Positions 29,494-38,208 of a stretch of 48,749 nt of DNA are shown here, one piece after another. Positions within the stretch are counted from its first letter, which is position 1, and each line of letters begins with the position of its first letter. A model generated the notes under the pieces. The model was not told the origin of the DNA, ran no database searches, and saw nothing but the letters and a program-made list of their open reading frames with translations. The DNA is from Novipirellula herctigrandis. GTDB lineage: Bacteria > Planctomycetota > Planctomycetia > Pirellulales > Pirellulaceae. Both the position numbers and the translations under genes were made by a program. The stretch spans positions 586,498 to 635,246 of the forward strand of contig SJPJ01000002.1 in NCBI GenBank assembly GCA_007859835.1, given 5' to 3'.

Positions 29494-29858
29494 AACAAGC
29501 TCTACGGTGACTAGCAGGAAAAGACAACAATCGGTCCGTCACCTGAAACTTGGCCTACCAATGGCCCTCTGGCCCAAACAATGATTCCAACCCAACGAAA
29601 CGGACAGCCTTGTACGGACGAGTTTGCCGGTTATGTCGATCGCACCGATTGAGGCTGATGGTGCGATACCCCCGTTTGGTCCACTGCCCTAGCCCTGAGC
29701 TGTCCTGTACGCACCTGAGCTGTCCAGTACGCACCTGAGCTGTCCTGTACGCACCTGAGCTGTCCTGTACGCACCTGAACTGTCCTGTACATTGTGTTAA
29801 TGGCACCTGAGTCGATGCCCTTTTCGCTTTTGTATTCTCTGACGTTTGAATTTTCACC
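29494..29858. other. Divergent intergenic region with inverted and tandem repeats
   Basis: 365 bp between the start of the glycosyltransferase (minus) and the antiporter (plus). It contains an 8-bp perfect inverted repeat ATCGCACC/GGTGCGAT (29639-29667, 13-base loop) and a 20-bp tandem array (29695-29794). Both promoters must lie here, but I cannot assign them. Confidence 0.55.
29695..29794. repeat. 20-bp tandem repeat, five copies
   Basis: Five units start at 29695, 29715, 29735, 29755 and 29775 with the consensus CTGAGCTGTCCTGTACGCAC. Unit 2 has one change and unit 5 diverges at its end. There are no spacers, so this is not a CRISPR. It ends 64 bp before the antiporter start. Confidence 0.93.
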
Positions 29859-31775
29859 ATGGACCTACTGCTTTACTTAGCGATGATCCCGGCGCTCGGC
29901 GTGACGGCCCAGTGGTTGGCTTGGCGTACGAATCTGCCAAGCATTTTGCTGCTTCTGCTTTTCGGCCTATTGATGGGTTTTTTCGTTCAGCCCGATAGTT
30001 TCTTGGCAAAATTGGTCGACGGTGATCCTGACCGAACTGGCCCTGAGTTATTGTTCCCTGTGATTTCGTTGTCCGTCGCGGTGATTATGTTTGAAGGTGG
30101 CTTGTCACTAAAATTTCACGAACTGCGAGAAGCAGGCAGTGCCGCATTTCGGCTCGTCACAGTCGGAGCCCTGATTACCTTTATCGGAACGGCAGCAGCG
30201 GCCCACTGGACGCTTGGCTTTGCGTGGCCACTGAGCCTACTGCTTGGGGCGATCTTGGTGGTCACTGGGCCTACGGTGATCGGACCACTGCTTCGCCAAG
30301 TTCGACCGACACGCCGTGTTGCTTCAACGTTGAAATGGGAAGGGATCGTGATCGACCCTATCGGCGCGGTGTTGGCCGTTCTGGTGTTTGAAAATGTACT
30401 CCTTCATTCGGCACAAACGGACTTTGCATCGGCCGCGTGGATGTTGGGTAAAACGACACTCGTTGGTGTTGGAATGGGCGTCGCCGGCGGTGCGTTTTTG
30501 ACGAGCATTTTTCGCCGTTTTTGGGTACCCGACCATTTGCACGGTATCGGAACGCTTGCCGTTGCATTGGTGCTTTATGCGATCAGCAACACACTGGCCC
30601 ACGAATCGGGCTTGATCACGGTCACCGTCATGGGGATTTGGTTGACCAATCAACACAAATTCGATATCGAACATATCGTCGAACTCAAAGAGAACCTGCG
30701 GACGCTATTGATTGGCTGTCTTTTTATTGTCCTCGGTTCGCGGGTCCAACTCGAGGACCTTACCGCGATCGGATGGCCAGGATTGGCGTTCTTGATCCTG
30801 ATGATCCTACTGGTTCGACCGATCTCGGTATTCATATCCCTATTGGGATCACCGTTAACTTGGCGCGAACAAGCCTTCGTCGCATCGCTCGCGCCGCGCG
30901 GGATCGTTGCCGCGGCGGTCAGCAGCGTCTTCGCACTTGAAATGGAACGTCACGGCGAAACCTTGGCCATTGCCGGTGCCGATCAATTAGCCACGGTCAC
31001 TTTTTTGGTAATCGTGGGAACGGTGGCCATCTACGGCATGTTGGCCTCGCCAATCGCAAAACTACTGGGTTTGGCTGACGAATCAACAAACGGAGTTCTG
31101 ATCGCTGGCGCAGATGATTGGGTTCGCGATTATGCCTTGGAATTGCAGAAAGCGGGCATATCCGTTTTGTTGGTCGATACGAACTTCAACAAAGTCTCCC
31201 AGGCTCGCGTCAGCGGATTGCGAGCAGAATGCATCAACATTCTGAATGAACACGCACGGATCGATTTACCTCTAGCGGGAATTGGACGCTTTTTAGCAAT
31301 GACCCCCAACGACGAAGTAAACTCATTGGCGGTACGCGAATGCCGTGAACTGTTCGATCGGGTCAAGTTGTATCAGCTGACCTTTAACGCAAAAAATTCG
31401 CAGGGTCGTCGTGGATTGACCCGCAATTTGATGGGGCGACCACTGTTTAACGAAGGATGGACGTTTTCGAAGATTCGCGAGACGGTCCATTCGGGTGCCC
31501 AGTTCAAAGCAACGCGATTGAGCGAATCATTTACTTACCCTGAATTCCAACGTCGCTACAATGATACCGCAGAGCTTTTCAGTCTGATCAAAAGCGATGG
31601 GACTTTGCAGGTGAACACGGTCGACGCTCCACTCGTGCCCGAACCGGGACAAACGATCATTTGTTTGGTGTCGTCGGTTCCGATTCCCTTGGACCATGTT
31701 GCCACTGAGAACAAGAGCGAAATTGAGCCCGAACCGGGGACCGAAACCGATTCCCAAACCGATTCCCAAACGTAG
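29859..31775 (+). CDS. Cation:proton antiporter with TrkA-N domain
   Basis: 638 residues. Around 12 hydrophobic segments fill about 1-410, with CPA-type features (LFPVISLSVAVIMFEGGLSL, VVTGPTVIGPLLRQV, EGIVIDPIGAVLAV, ASLAPRGIVAAAVSSVF). A TrkA-N Rossmann domain follows (about 415-520: GVLIAGADDWVRDYALEL, LLVDTNFNKVSQAR). A TrkA-C-like part and an acidic tail, rich in Thr, Glu and Gln with a duplicated TDSQ, end the protein. It probably exchanges Na+ or K+ for protons at the inner membrane, gated by nucleotide binding. The next gene starts 12 bp after its stop. Confidence 0.92.
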   Translation: MDLLLYLAMIPALGVTAQWLAWRTNLPSILLLLLFGLLMGFFVQPDSFLAKLVDGDPDRTGPELLFPVISLSVAVIMFEGGLSLKFHELREAGSAAFRLVTVGALITFIGTAAAAHWTLGFAWPLSLLLGAILVVTGPTVIGPLLRQVRPTRRVASTLKWEGIVIDPIGAVLAVLVFENVLLHSAQTDFASAAWMLGKTTLVGVGMGVAGGAFLTSIFRRFWVPDHLHGIGTLAVALVLYAISNTLAHESGLITVTVMGIWLTNQHKFDIEHIVELKENLRTLLIGCLFIVLGSRVQLEDLTAIGWPGLAFLILMILLVRPISVFISLLGSPLTWREQAFVASLAPRGIVAAAVSSVFALEMERHGETLAIAGADQLATVTFLVIVGTVAIYGMLASPIAKLLGLADESTNGVLIAGADDWVRDYALELQKAGISVLLVDTNFNKVSQARVSGLRAECINILNEHARIDLPLAGIGRFLAMTPNDEVNSLAVRECRELFDRVKLYQLTFNAKNSQGRRGLTRNLMGRPLFNEGWTFSKIRETVHSGAQFKATRLSESFTYPEFQRRYNDTAELFSLIKSDGTLQVNTVDAPLVPEPGQTIICLVSSVPIPLDHVATENKSEIEPEPGTETDSQTDSQT

Positions 31776-31787
31776 AATAAGTTGCCA

Positions 31788-32450
31788 ATGTCGATAGCGC
31801 CATTCACCATCCTCCTCGCTTTCTTACCGCTGGTCGGTTACTTGCTATTGCTCGGAGCGATTCGCATGCTGGGCCGGACACTGATCACGACCGGATCACG
31901 CGACATTGCGGCACTCGGAATCGCGATCAGTGGGCTGGTCGCCGTCGGCCCTGCGGAACTTTTTTTTCCGTCCGCCGCCGCGACCGTTTTCGGGCCCTAC
32001 GTTTGGGTTTCGCTAGCGATCTTCTACTTGCTCTGTGTCTCTTTGATAGCGCTCACCAGTACGCCAAAGTTGGTCGTCTACGGTCGATCGCCCCAGCAGA
32101 TTTACGAACCGCTGCTGCGAGCGGCTCAGCATCTCGACCCTGCGGCGAGCGGCGACCCCAATACCATGCAGGTCCACCTACCCACCGCCAAGGTTCGGCT
32201 TCGCCTCGACAGCCAACCCGGTGCCGATTACGCCCAAATTTTCGCCTTTGAACCAAACCTCACGCTAAGTTTTTGGAATCGGCTTCAGGCTCACCTTCGC
32301 AATGAAGTTGTCGAAAGTCGCATCCCACGAGGTGTCGGCGGATTGGCAATGCTGGTTACTGCGGCACTAATGATCGCCTTTCTCGTTTGGCAAAGTGCGG
32401 GTCGTGAAGAGTTGGTGGTTGAGGGCTTTCGGAAGTGGCTATCCCGATGA
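31788..32450 (+). CDS. Membrane protein of unknown function
   Basis: 220 residues from the ATG at 31788 (an in-frame TTG lies 6 bp upstream). It has about three N-terminal hydrophobic segments (FTILLAFLPLVGYLLLLGAI; DIAALGIAISGLVAVGPAEL; VSLAIFYLLCVSLIAL). A soluble middle domain follows (about 90-180, with VVYGRSPQQIYEPLLRAA and VHLPTAKVRLRLDSQPG), then a last membrane segment near the C-terminus (GLAMLVTAALMIAFLVW). I do not recognise the family. The 12-bp gap suggests co-transcription with the antiporter. Confidence 0.8.
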   Translation: MSIAPFTILLAFLPLVGYLLLLGAIRMLGRTLITTGSRDIAALGIAISGLVAVGPAELFFPSAAATVFGPYVWVSLAIFYLLCVSLIALTSTPKLVVYGRSPQQIYEPLLRAAQHLDPAASGDPNTMQVHLPTAKVRLRLDSQPGADYAQIFAFEPNLTLSFWNRLQAHLRNEVVESRIPRGVGGLAMLVTAALMIAFLVWQSAGREELVVEGFRKWLSR

Positions 32451-32563
32451 AATAATGTCGCTCGACTTTCGTACAATTTCTCCTCGGTGGTCTGTCCCAT
32501 AATAGGCTTCGATCGGCCACGGACAACCAACTCCTAAACAGGCAAACATAGACAGGCAGGCTC

Positions 32564-33127
32564 ATGCTGGCAAAAGAACTGAAACCGGGAACCGTTGTTA
32601 ATCACGACGGCAACCCCATTCTGATTGGATCAATGACCGTCCAGTCCCCCTCGGCTCGTGGCGCGGCGACGTTGTACAAATTTCGCGGCAAGAATGTGTT
32701 GACGAAAAACAAGGTCGACATCACCCTCAAAGGGACCGATGTGATCGATGAAGCGGACTTTTCGAGGCAAAACGTCCAAGTGATGTATTCTGATCCAACC
32801 CACATATTTTTGATGGATCAAGAAAACTACCAGCAATACGAATTGCCGCTGGAAGACGTTGCTGAACAAATCCCCTACATCACCGAAGCACTCGAAGGGA
32901 TTCGTGCACTGATTTACAACGATCAATGCATCGGTATCGACATTCCCGCTTCGGTGGAATTAGTAATTCAACAATGCGACCCAGGTGTCAAAGGAAATTC
33001 GGCGACTTCTCGCACCAAACCCGCGACGCTTGAAACCGGCTTGGTGATTCATGTTCCCGAGTACATGAAAGAAGGCGAGTTGGTCAAAGTCGACACGCGA
33101 ACGGGCGATTTTCTCTCCCGAGCGTAA
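32564..33127 (+). CDS. EF-P paralogue of the YeiP/EfpL type
   Basis: 187 residues with the three beta-barrel domains of elongation factor P. The domain I loop is not the EF-P type with a modified Lys (KPGKGQA). It reads VQSPSARGAATLYKFR, which closely matches the E. coli YeiP loop (QSPTARGAATLYK); Arg32 stands at the tip. The C-terminal part (PATLETGLVIHVPEYMKEGE) also resembles YeiP, while VDTRTGDFLSRA is EF-P-like. EF-P relieves ribosome stalling at polyproline; the YeiP/EfpL branch acts with an unmodified Arg tip. No lysine-modifying enzyme is encoded nearby. A generic label of efp would hide this difference. Confidence 0.9.
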   Translation: MLAKELKPGTVVNHDGNPILIGSMTVQSPSARGAATLYKFRGKNVLTKNKVDITLKGTDVIDEADFSRQNVQVMYSDPTHIFLMDQENYQQYELPLEDVAEQIPYITEALEGIRALIYNDQCIGIDIPASVELVIQQCDPGVKGNSATSRTKPATLETGLVIHVPEYMKEGELVKVDTRTGDFLSRA

Positions 33128-33229
33128 CGCGAACCGGGGTCGAATGGGGCAAGAACAGGACAGTCCCGAAATTCTTGTACGTAGTTCCAACTTGGACTCA
33201 CTAAACCAGTAAACTTCTGCCGAACTACT

Positions 33230-33257
33230 TTGCTGACCGCCTAAGCGAGTCTAAGAT
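33230..33257 (+). promoter_or_regulatory. Possible promoter of the small RNA
   Basis: TTGCTG (33230-33235) and TAAGAT (33252-33257) are separated by 16 bp and match three and four of six consensus bases. The predicted start (about 33261-33265) falls at the first base of the 5' hairpin of the candidate RNA, which is the main reason for listing it. Confidence 0.35.
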
Positions 33258-33260
33258 ATG

Positions 33261-33475
33261 GTTGTGCGAGCTGAAAAAGCTCCCACAACCGCTTTGATCG
33301 TCTAATTTCGGCAGAGGGATCATTTTTAGGGTTCGCCAAAGTCATTTCAAGGCTTGTGCAGTAGCACGCTGAGACTTTCGCGTTTCTCCCAGCGGCTCCA
33401 TTTTGCCGCCGATCGATCGAAGCATTTACAATAGCCGGCCGATGATGTGAAAACATCATCGGCCGGTTTTTTTTT
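33261..33475 (+). ncRNA. Candidate structured small RNA, about 215 nt
   Basis: A non-coding segment begins with a hairpin (33261-33289: GTTGTGCGAGCT pairs with AGCTCCCACAAC around a GAAAA loop, one C-C mismatch). A middle region contains two alternative stems (CGCTGAGA with TCT/CAGCG, 33367-33394; GCGGC with GCCGC, 33392-33409), and the segment ends with an intrinsic terminator. A promoter-like pair precedes it. It could equally be the long 3' untranslated part of the upstream EF-P-like mRNA. It has no resemblance I can defend to tmRNA, 6S or SRP RNA. Confidence 0.42.
33435..33475 (+). terminator. Strong intrinsic terminator
   Basis: A perfect 14-bp stem, CCGGCCGATGATGT (33435-33448) with its complement (33453-33466), is closed by a GAAA tetraloop and followed by nine T (33467-33475). 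The T-tract is on the plus strand, so it ends transcripts from the EF-P-like gene or the candidate small RNA, not from the sulfatase gene on the other strand. Confidence 0.95.
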
Positions 33476-33501
33476 CGAATAGATGCGACTACAGAATATC
33501 G

Positions 33502-35121
33502 CTAATTCACCCCAGCGTTGATTGCCCCAGCATGTCGAGGCAAATCCTCGATCTTTGTCGAACCAACCCCCATCGGTGGCTCCGAGGGATTGATCTTATG
33601 ATCTTCCCAGTACCAACCGTCCTCTCGCTCATCCAAAGTTCGATGTTTGCTGCCGACTGCGAGGGGAGCTGGATCTTTTGGGATGTGCTGACGCAAACGA
33701 GATGCGATGTCCACAAGTGACTCGTCATGGATCCGATTCCTAAATTCGTTTGGATCCTTTTTCAAATCGTAAAGTTCTTCGCTGCCATCGGCGTAATGAA
33801 TTAGCCGATAGCGTTCATCGCGGACTGACGCGTTACCAGGATTGTGCTCGGTGATTGCCGGACGTGGCACCTTTGCATCGGGGTCACGAATCAGCGGCAC
33901 CAGACTAATCCCATCGATAGACTCGGGAGCCGACAACCCGGCCAAGTCGGCAAGTGTCGGATAGACATCGATTAACTCCACCGGTTGCTCACTCGATCGA
34001 GGCTTAATCCCAGGACCGGCAAAGATCAGCGGTACATGGGTCGATCGTTCCCACAAAGTATTCTTGCTCGTCATTTCTTTTTCACCCAAATGGAATCCGT
34101 GATCACTCCATAAACAAATGATCGTGTTGTCTGCATGAGGCGAATTTTCGAGCGTCGTTAATACGCGTGCAACTTGGCTATCCATAAAACTGATACTCGC
34201 TAGGTACCCGCGGACGAGATTCTTGTGTTCGCCGTAATGCTCCAGCCAACTCAAACGCGGTTCGGGAAGATTCCAGTGCAAGTACCAACTAAAAGGTGAG
34301 CAATCGGCGCGGTCATCTTTTTGCATCGCTGGCATTTGCAAGGTTTCCTCGGGATACATGTCCCACCATTTTTGTGTGACGTGGCATGGAACGTGTGGCA
34401 AAAAGAAACCAACTGCCATAAAGAACGGTTTGTCCTCGGGCATTTCCTCCAACGTTTGCTCGGCCCAATCAGCAACAATCCAATCCCCTTTTTGGCTGTC
34501 CTTGTGATCGAACACCCCCCAATCAACCAAGCGGTTGTTTCCAGCGGGCGTGGGTGGAACGATCTTCTTTGATGGCATCACCCCGGGCCCTCCCCGGGGA
34601 CCCCAGTGAAAGAATTCTGGCTCGGCTTCGGCAGGCGGATTCCTGCCCTGACTATTGTGATAGACCTTGCCGCCCGTATAGGTTTCGTATCCCGCGTCGG
34701 CAAAGTGCTGGGGTAGCGACTTCGTGTTCAGGTGCTCGGGCATACTACGGAACCATGGAGCCAAGCCATAGATACCGGTTGTCGATGGACGCAGCGACAA
34801 CATCAAACTGGTTCGCGAGGGATTGCATAGCGGTGCTTGACAGTGGGCGTTGCGAAAGTTCAAACCTCGCGTGGCCAACGAATTGATTGCAGGAGTTTTC
34901 ACCTGAGAATGCCCACCCAAAGGTTCAATCCAATCGTTCAAATCGTCGATGCAGATCATTAGCACATTCGGCTTTTTTGTTTCCTCGGAAGCACCAGACG
35001 GATCCTCCGCAACCGATCGATACGGACTAAGTAACAACAACCCGAGCAATGGAACCAACAGCCGAAATTGCCTTGGAAGTTTTGGACGTAACGTGGTGAA
35101 GTGGTACGATAGTCGGATCAT
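33502..35121 (-). CDS. Exported sulfatase (type I, iduronate-sulfatase-like)
   Basis: 539 residues. A basic start and hydrophobic segment (FRLLVPLLGLLLL, about 19-31) form a signal peptide or anchor. The mature protein opens with the metal-binding NVLMICIDDLNDW (paired Asp) and has the formylglycine motif LCNPSRTSLM with C99 as the residue to be oxidised. Further metal and active-site segments are WSDHGFHLGEKEMTSKNTLW and HYADGSEELYDLKKDPNE. Planctomycetes carry many such enzymes for sulfated polysaccharides; the sequence is closest in feel to iduronate-2-sulfatase-type enzymes, but the substrate is open. Activation needs a formylglycine-generating enzyme from elsewhere. Confidence 0.94.
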   Translation of the reverse strand: MIRLSYHFTTLRPKLPRQFRLLVPLLGLLLLSPYRSVAEDPSGASEETKKPNVLMICIDDLNDWIEPLGGHSQVKTPAINSLATRGLNFRNAHCQAPLCNPSRTSLMLSLRPSTTGIYGLAPWFRSMPEHLNTKSLPQHFADAGYETYTGGKVYHNSQGRNPPAEAEPEFFHWGPRGGPGVMPSKKIVPPTPAGNNRLVDWGVFDHKDSQKGDWIVADWAEQTLEEMPEDKPFFMAVGFFLPHVPCHVTQKWWDMYPEETLQMPAMQKDDRADCSPFSWYLHWNLPEPRLSWLEHYGEHKNLVRGYLASISFMDSQVARVLTTLENSPHADNTIICLWSDHGFHLGEKEMTSKNTLWERSTHVPLIFAGPGIKPRSSEQPVELIDVYPTLADLAGLSAPESIDGISLVPLIRDPDAKVPRPAITEHNPGNASVRDERYRLIHYADGSEELYDLKKDPNEFRNRIHDESLVDIASRLRQHIPKDPAPLAVGSKHRTLDEREDGWYWEDHKINPSEPPMGVGSTKIEDLPRHAGAINAGVN

Positions 35122-35303
35122 GGGATAGACAATTCCATCGGAATAAGGGGCGGGTGGAAAACGGAGTTCCCCAAACCTTCTCTAAGGTGATCACAGAAAC
35201 TAAATATCGATCGTACTTCAACGGCGGTCCCAAAACTAGAACGGTTCATTGACATTCTATTGATGGCGTTTCTTTCCATTGAAATCTCGGTAAACTGCTT
35301 CGC

Positions 35304-36659
35304 ATGAACCGCTTGCCAAGACACACCGTCAAGTCACGACGCTCGTTGCCCCTTGGACAGCCATGGCAAACGCCACGGTTGACGATGTTGGCGTTAATCA
35401 GCCTTCCCGCGGCTTTGGCAATCCTCACGATGCTGTGGATTGGGACTTGGTGGATGGCCGTCTTTGTTACGATCGTCACCGTGGCATGCATATGGACGGC
35501 AAAACGCTTGGACCAAAAACAAGCAGTCTCTGCGGAAGAGGTTTTCCAAAATTGTGTTTCCGAAACGCGTCAACATGAACTCGCACTAACGTCGCTCCGA
35601 ACTTCAGCAGAGCAAGCCACCATGGCGCTTACCAAAATGCGAGACGGCGTCATCATGTTGTCGCCGACACGAGAAATTTTGGTAATTAACCCATGGTCGC
35701 GTCGACTACTGGGGCTTTCCACCGAAGGCGATTTACGTGGCCGGTTGTTTCGCGAAGTGGTTAGAATCCCCGAACTTGTCAACGCCGTCGAGGTGGCTGT
35801 TGGCGGTCAAACACCACAAAAATTGTTGCTCGAAATCGTCGATGGCGTCACAACACGCCCTGTGAAAGCAAGAGTCGATCGAATCACGACTGACAAGGAT
35901 TCGAACCTGCTTATGACCCTGCGTGACGAAACCGAAGCACAGCAAATCGAATCCATGCGCCGCGAATTCATCGCTAACCTTTCACACGAAATTAAGACAC
36001 CATTGGCGGCCATCAAAGGCTACGCCGAAACCGTCGAATTGGCGATCGAGGATGACCCCGCAGCGGCAACTCATTTCATGGCGCAAATCCGTGGGCAATG
36101 CGTTCGGTTGGAACGATTAGTTGCCGACATGATGCAATTGGCACGAGCTCAATCAGGGCGGGAAAACCTGCAGCTAAAAACCGTTTCGCTCGCCGAAATT
36201 GTTGACGAGTCACTCTTGTCTTACCGTCCTGTCGCCGAGGCGAACCAGATCACCATTTCTCTCGATGAACACCTTGATCCGAGCGATCGAGATCGAACTT
36301 CCGAGCCCAACGTCGTTGCAGATCACGAAGCTGTTCTGACAATCGTGAACAATTTGGTAGGTAACGCGATCCGTTATACACCCCAAGGAGGCGATGTACG
36401 ACTGGCATGCCGCCGACGACTTGACAAGTGGGTCTTGATTGTAGCCGACACCGGAATGGGGATGACCGAAAGTGAACAACGGCGTGTGTTCGAACGCTTC
36501 TATCGAGGCGAGAAAACACGCAAATTGGCTGCAGGCGGAACCGGTATCGGATTGTCAATCGTGAAAAATCTAACCAAAGCACTGCGTGGCGAAGTGCGAC
36601 TTGAGAGTGAACCGGGAAAAGGATCCACATTCGAAATTTCACTTCCCGCTGCCGATTAG
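35304..36659 (+). CDS. PhoR-like membrane histidine kinase
   Basis: 451 residues. Two hydrophobic segments lie close together (about 27-45 and 49-65) with almost no periplasmic loop. Then come a coiled-coil region, a PAS domain (about 108-210: MRDGVIMLSPTREILVINPW), HisKA with NLSHEIKTPLAAIKGY (H228), and an ATPase domain with NNLVGNAIRYTPQG, DTGMGM and GGTGIGLSIVKNL. The layout matches PhoR/WalK-type kinases that sense membrane or cytoplasmic signals. A PhoB-like regulator follows 191 bp downstream on the same strand, most likely its partner. Confidence 0.92.
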   Translation: MNRLPRHTVKSRRSLPLGQPWQTPRLTMLALISLPAALAILTMLWIGTWWMAVFVTIVTVACIWTAKRLDQKQAVSAEEVFQNCVSETRQHELALTSLRTSAEQATMALTKMRDGVIMLSPTREILVINPWSRRLLGLSTEGDLRGRLFREVVRIPELVNAVEVAVGGQTPQKLLLEIVDGVTTRPVKARVDRITTDKDSNLLMTLRDETEAQQIESMRREFIANLSHEIKTPLAAIKGYAETVELAIEDDPAAATHFMAQIRGQCVRLERLVADMMQLARAQSGRENLQLKTVSLAEIVDESLLSYRPVAEANQITISLDEHLDPSDRDRTSEPNVVADHEAVLTIVNNLVGNAIRYTPQGGDVRLACRRRLDKWVLIVADTGMGMTESEQRRVFERFYRGEKTRKLAAGGTGIGLSIVKNLTKALRGEVRLESEPGKGSTFEISLPAAD

Positions 36660-36850
36660 CACGCCCTCAGCCTCGCTGGTGAGCCAGCCAAACCGCATCG
36701 CTTAACTCAATTTTAACAATAGTTTCACACGATGATGGCTGTCGTACGGGTGCCCATCGGCGACTTGATCGATCAAAATACTCCCTTCATGAACGATGCC
36801 CAATCGAGGCTAGTCACTGACTGTCCGCCCGAACGAGAAAACAAACATAG

Positions 36851-37537
36851 ATGTCTACCACGAAGGTTCTTGTCGTCGAAGACTACCGCCCTTTGGCAGA
36901 AACACTCGAATATCAATTGCGACGTGCCGGTTATGAAGTGTCACGTGCCGCCGACGGACGCGACGCGCTCAACCAAGCCAAACTTTTGTTGCCCGATGTC
37001 GTGTTCCTTGACGTCGACCTTCCAATCCTCAACGGCGTGGAAGTGTGTAAACAATTGCGAGCCGACCCGGCGACCAAAGATACGATGATCTTGATGCTAA
37101 GCGCACTCAGTGAAGAATCGGATCAAGTCGTCGGTTTCGCGGTTGGTGCCGATGACTACGTGGTCAAGCCAGTCGAAAGTTACAAGGTACTGCTACAGCG
37201 TCTCAAAGCGCTTCTACGTCGCCGGGAACAGACATTCGAGGAATCCGATTCCGTCACTCGGCATGGTGTCACAGTCGACCGACGCCGTTTCGTCGTAACA
37301 ATCACGGGCGAAGTGCTGAAATTGACCAAAAGTGAATTCCGATTGCTCGAAACACTGATCCGGCAACCCGGCCGTGCGTTCGGGCGAAATGAATTGGTGG
37401 ATGCGGCACTTGGCGAAGACACCATGGTGCTCGATCGCACGATCGATGTTCATGTCCGTGCCCTAAGAAAAAAGATGGGGCCCGCTGCTGATTTGGTCGA
37501 AACGGTTCGCGGGATTGGGTATCGGTTCAAAGAGTAA
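36851..37537 (+). CDS. OmpR/PhoB-family response regulator
   Basis: 228 residues. A receiver domain (1-120) has D54 as phospho-acceptor (VVFLDVDLPILNG) and K109-type lysine in DDYVVKPVE. The C-terminal winged helix (about 130-228) has LTKSEFRLLETLIRQPGRAF, TMVLDRTIDVHVRALRKKMG and the ending VRGIGYRFKE typical of PhoB/OmpR. It binds DNA as a dimer when phosphorylated, probably by the kinase upstream. Regulated genes cannot be named from this window; no Pho box was identified. Confidence 0.94.
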   Translation: MSTTKVLVVEDYRPLAETLEYQLRRAGYEVSRAADGRDALNQAKLLLPDVVFLDVDLPILNGVEVCKQLRADPATKDTMILMLSALSEESDQVVGFAVGADDYVVKPVESYKVLLQRLKALLRRREQTFEESDSVTRHGVTVDRRRFVVTITGEVLKLTKSEFRLLETLIRQPGRAFGRNELVDAALGEDTMVLDRTIDVHVRALRKKMGPAADLVETVRGIGYRFKE

Positions 37538-37544
37538 AGACACG

Positions 37545-38195
37545 CTAAATCCACTCCTTGGGGGGCAGCTCTTCAGCAAGGTTTTCAAAAGATTTTGAGA
37601 GCTGTGCCATAAACTCCCTTTTTGGCAATGTCGAATCAAGTGGATGGCCAACGAAGACGTCACAAAAAAACGGCACCAAGATCGCTTCTCCTTTCGGCAA
37701 AGCCTTGCCGAGTCCATGCATGAAAACGGGAGTGACCGGGACTTCGGGATGACGCCGTGCTAGGTGGGCAACGCCCGCTTGAAACGCATCAAGCTTCTCG
37801 GGCTCGCCTCGCGTCCCCTCGGGAAACAGTAAAACGATACCGCCATCGCGAAGCACTTCGGATATCGGTTCAAGGGGATGATGACCTCCATCACCGCGCC
37901 GTGATTTGGTTCGGTCGATCGGGATAATGCCAACAATTCGAGTTGCAAACCAACGACGAAACGGACGGGTCATAAAATAGTCCGCCGCCGCAACCGGTCG
38001 CACCGAAGCAAGCGGTTTGAGCCCCAAGATATTCATCAGCGCAAAAACATCCAAGTGACTATTGTGATTGGCAACAATGAGCGCCGGACCTTCCTTGGGC
38101 AATAATGCATGGCGACGGACATTCGTCCCCAGTACGACCATCATTAACGGGCGAACAATTAAAGCAAAAAACAAAGGTCGCAGAATTGAGTTCAT
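37545..38195 (-). CDS. Lysophospholipid acyltransferase (PlsC-like)
   Basis: 216 residues. The acyltransferase HX4D motif is H44-NSHL-D49 (VANHNSHLDVFALMN), and the glycerophosphate-binding block is LFPEGTRGEPEKLDAFQAG. A further conserved segment, HPEVPVTPVFMHGLGKALPK, follows. A hydrophobic N-terminus (LFFALIVRPLMMVVLGT) suggests membrane association. It adds an acyl chain to lysophosphatidic acid or a similar acceptor. It starts 13 bp after the cdsA stop, which makes the two enzymes consecutive in phospholipid synthesis and probably one operon. Confidence 0.93.
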   Translation of the reverse strand: MNSILRPLFFALIVRPLMMVVLGTNVRRHALLPKEGPALIVANHNSHLDVFALMNILGLKPLASVRPVAAADYFMTRPFRRWFATRIVGIIPIDRTKSRRGDGGHHPLEPISEVLRDGGIVLLFPEGTRGEPEKLDAFQAGVAHLARRHPEVPVTPVFMHGLGKALPKGEAILVPFFCDVFVGHPLDSTLPKREFMAQLSKSFENLAEELPPKEWI

Positions 38196-38208
38196 TCGCG
38201 TTATTCAA

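Larger units (their letters stand above)
33128..33501. other. Intergenic region holding a candidate small RNA and a strong terminator
   Basis: 374 bp between the EF-P-like gene and the convergent sulfatase gene. A promoter-like pair, several hairpins and an ideal intrinsic terminator are listed separately. The longest open frames are short and one starts inside the terminator, so I see no protein gene. Confidence 0.7.

Noticed and set aside
29695-29794. CRISPR array
   Set aside because: The 20-bp units abut with no spacers; the same holds for the arrays at 18085, 27685 and 45529, and no cas gene is present.
29555-29860. 101-codon minus-strand open frame with repeats
   Set aside because: Its repeated residues come from the 20-bp tandem array; no ribosome site or domain supports a gene.
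33241-33459. 72-codon minus-strand open frame
   Set aside because: It starts inside the terminator hairpin of the other strand and has no ribosome site or recognisable product.
33261-33475. tmRNA, 6S RNA or SRP RNA
   Set aside because: There is no tag-peptide frame or tRNA-like ends, no long paired 5' and 3' ends around a central bubble, and no SRP core motif, so I left the family open.
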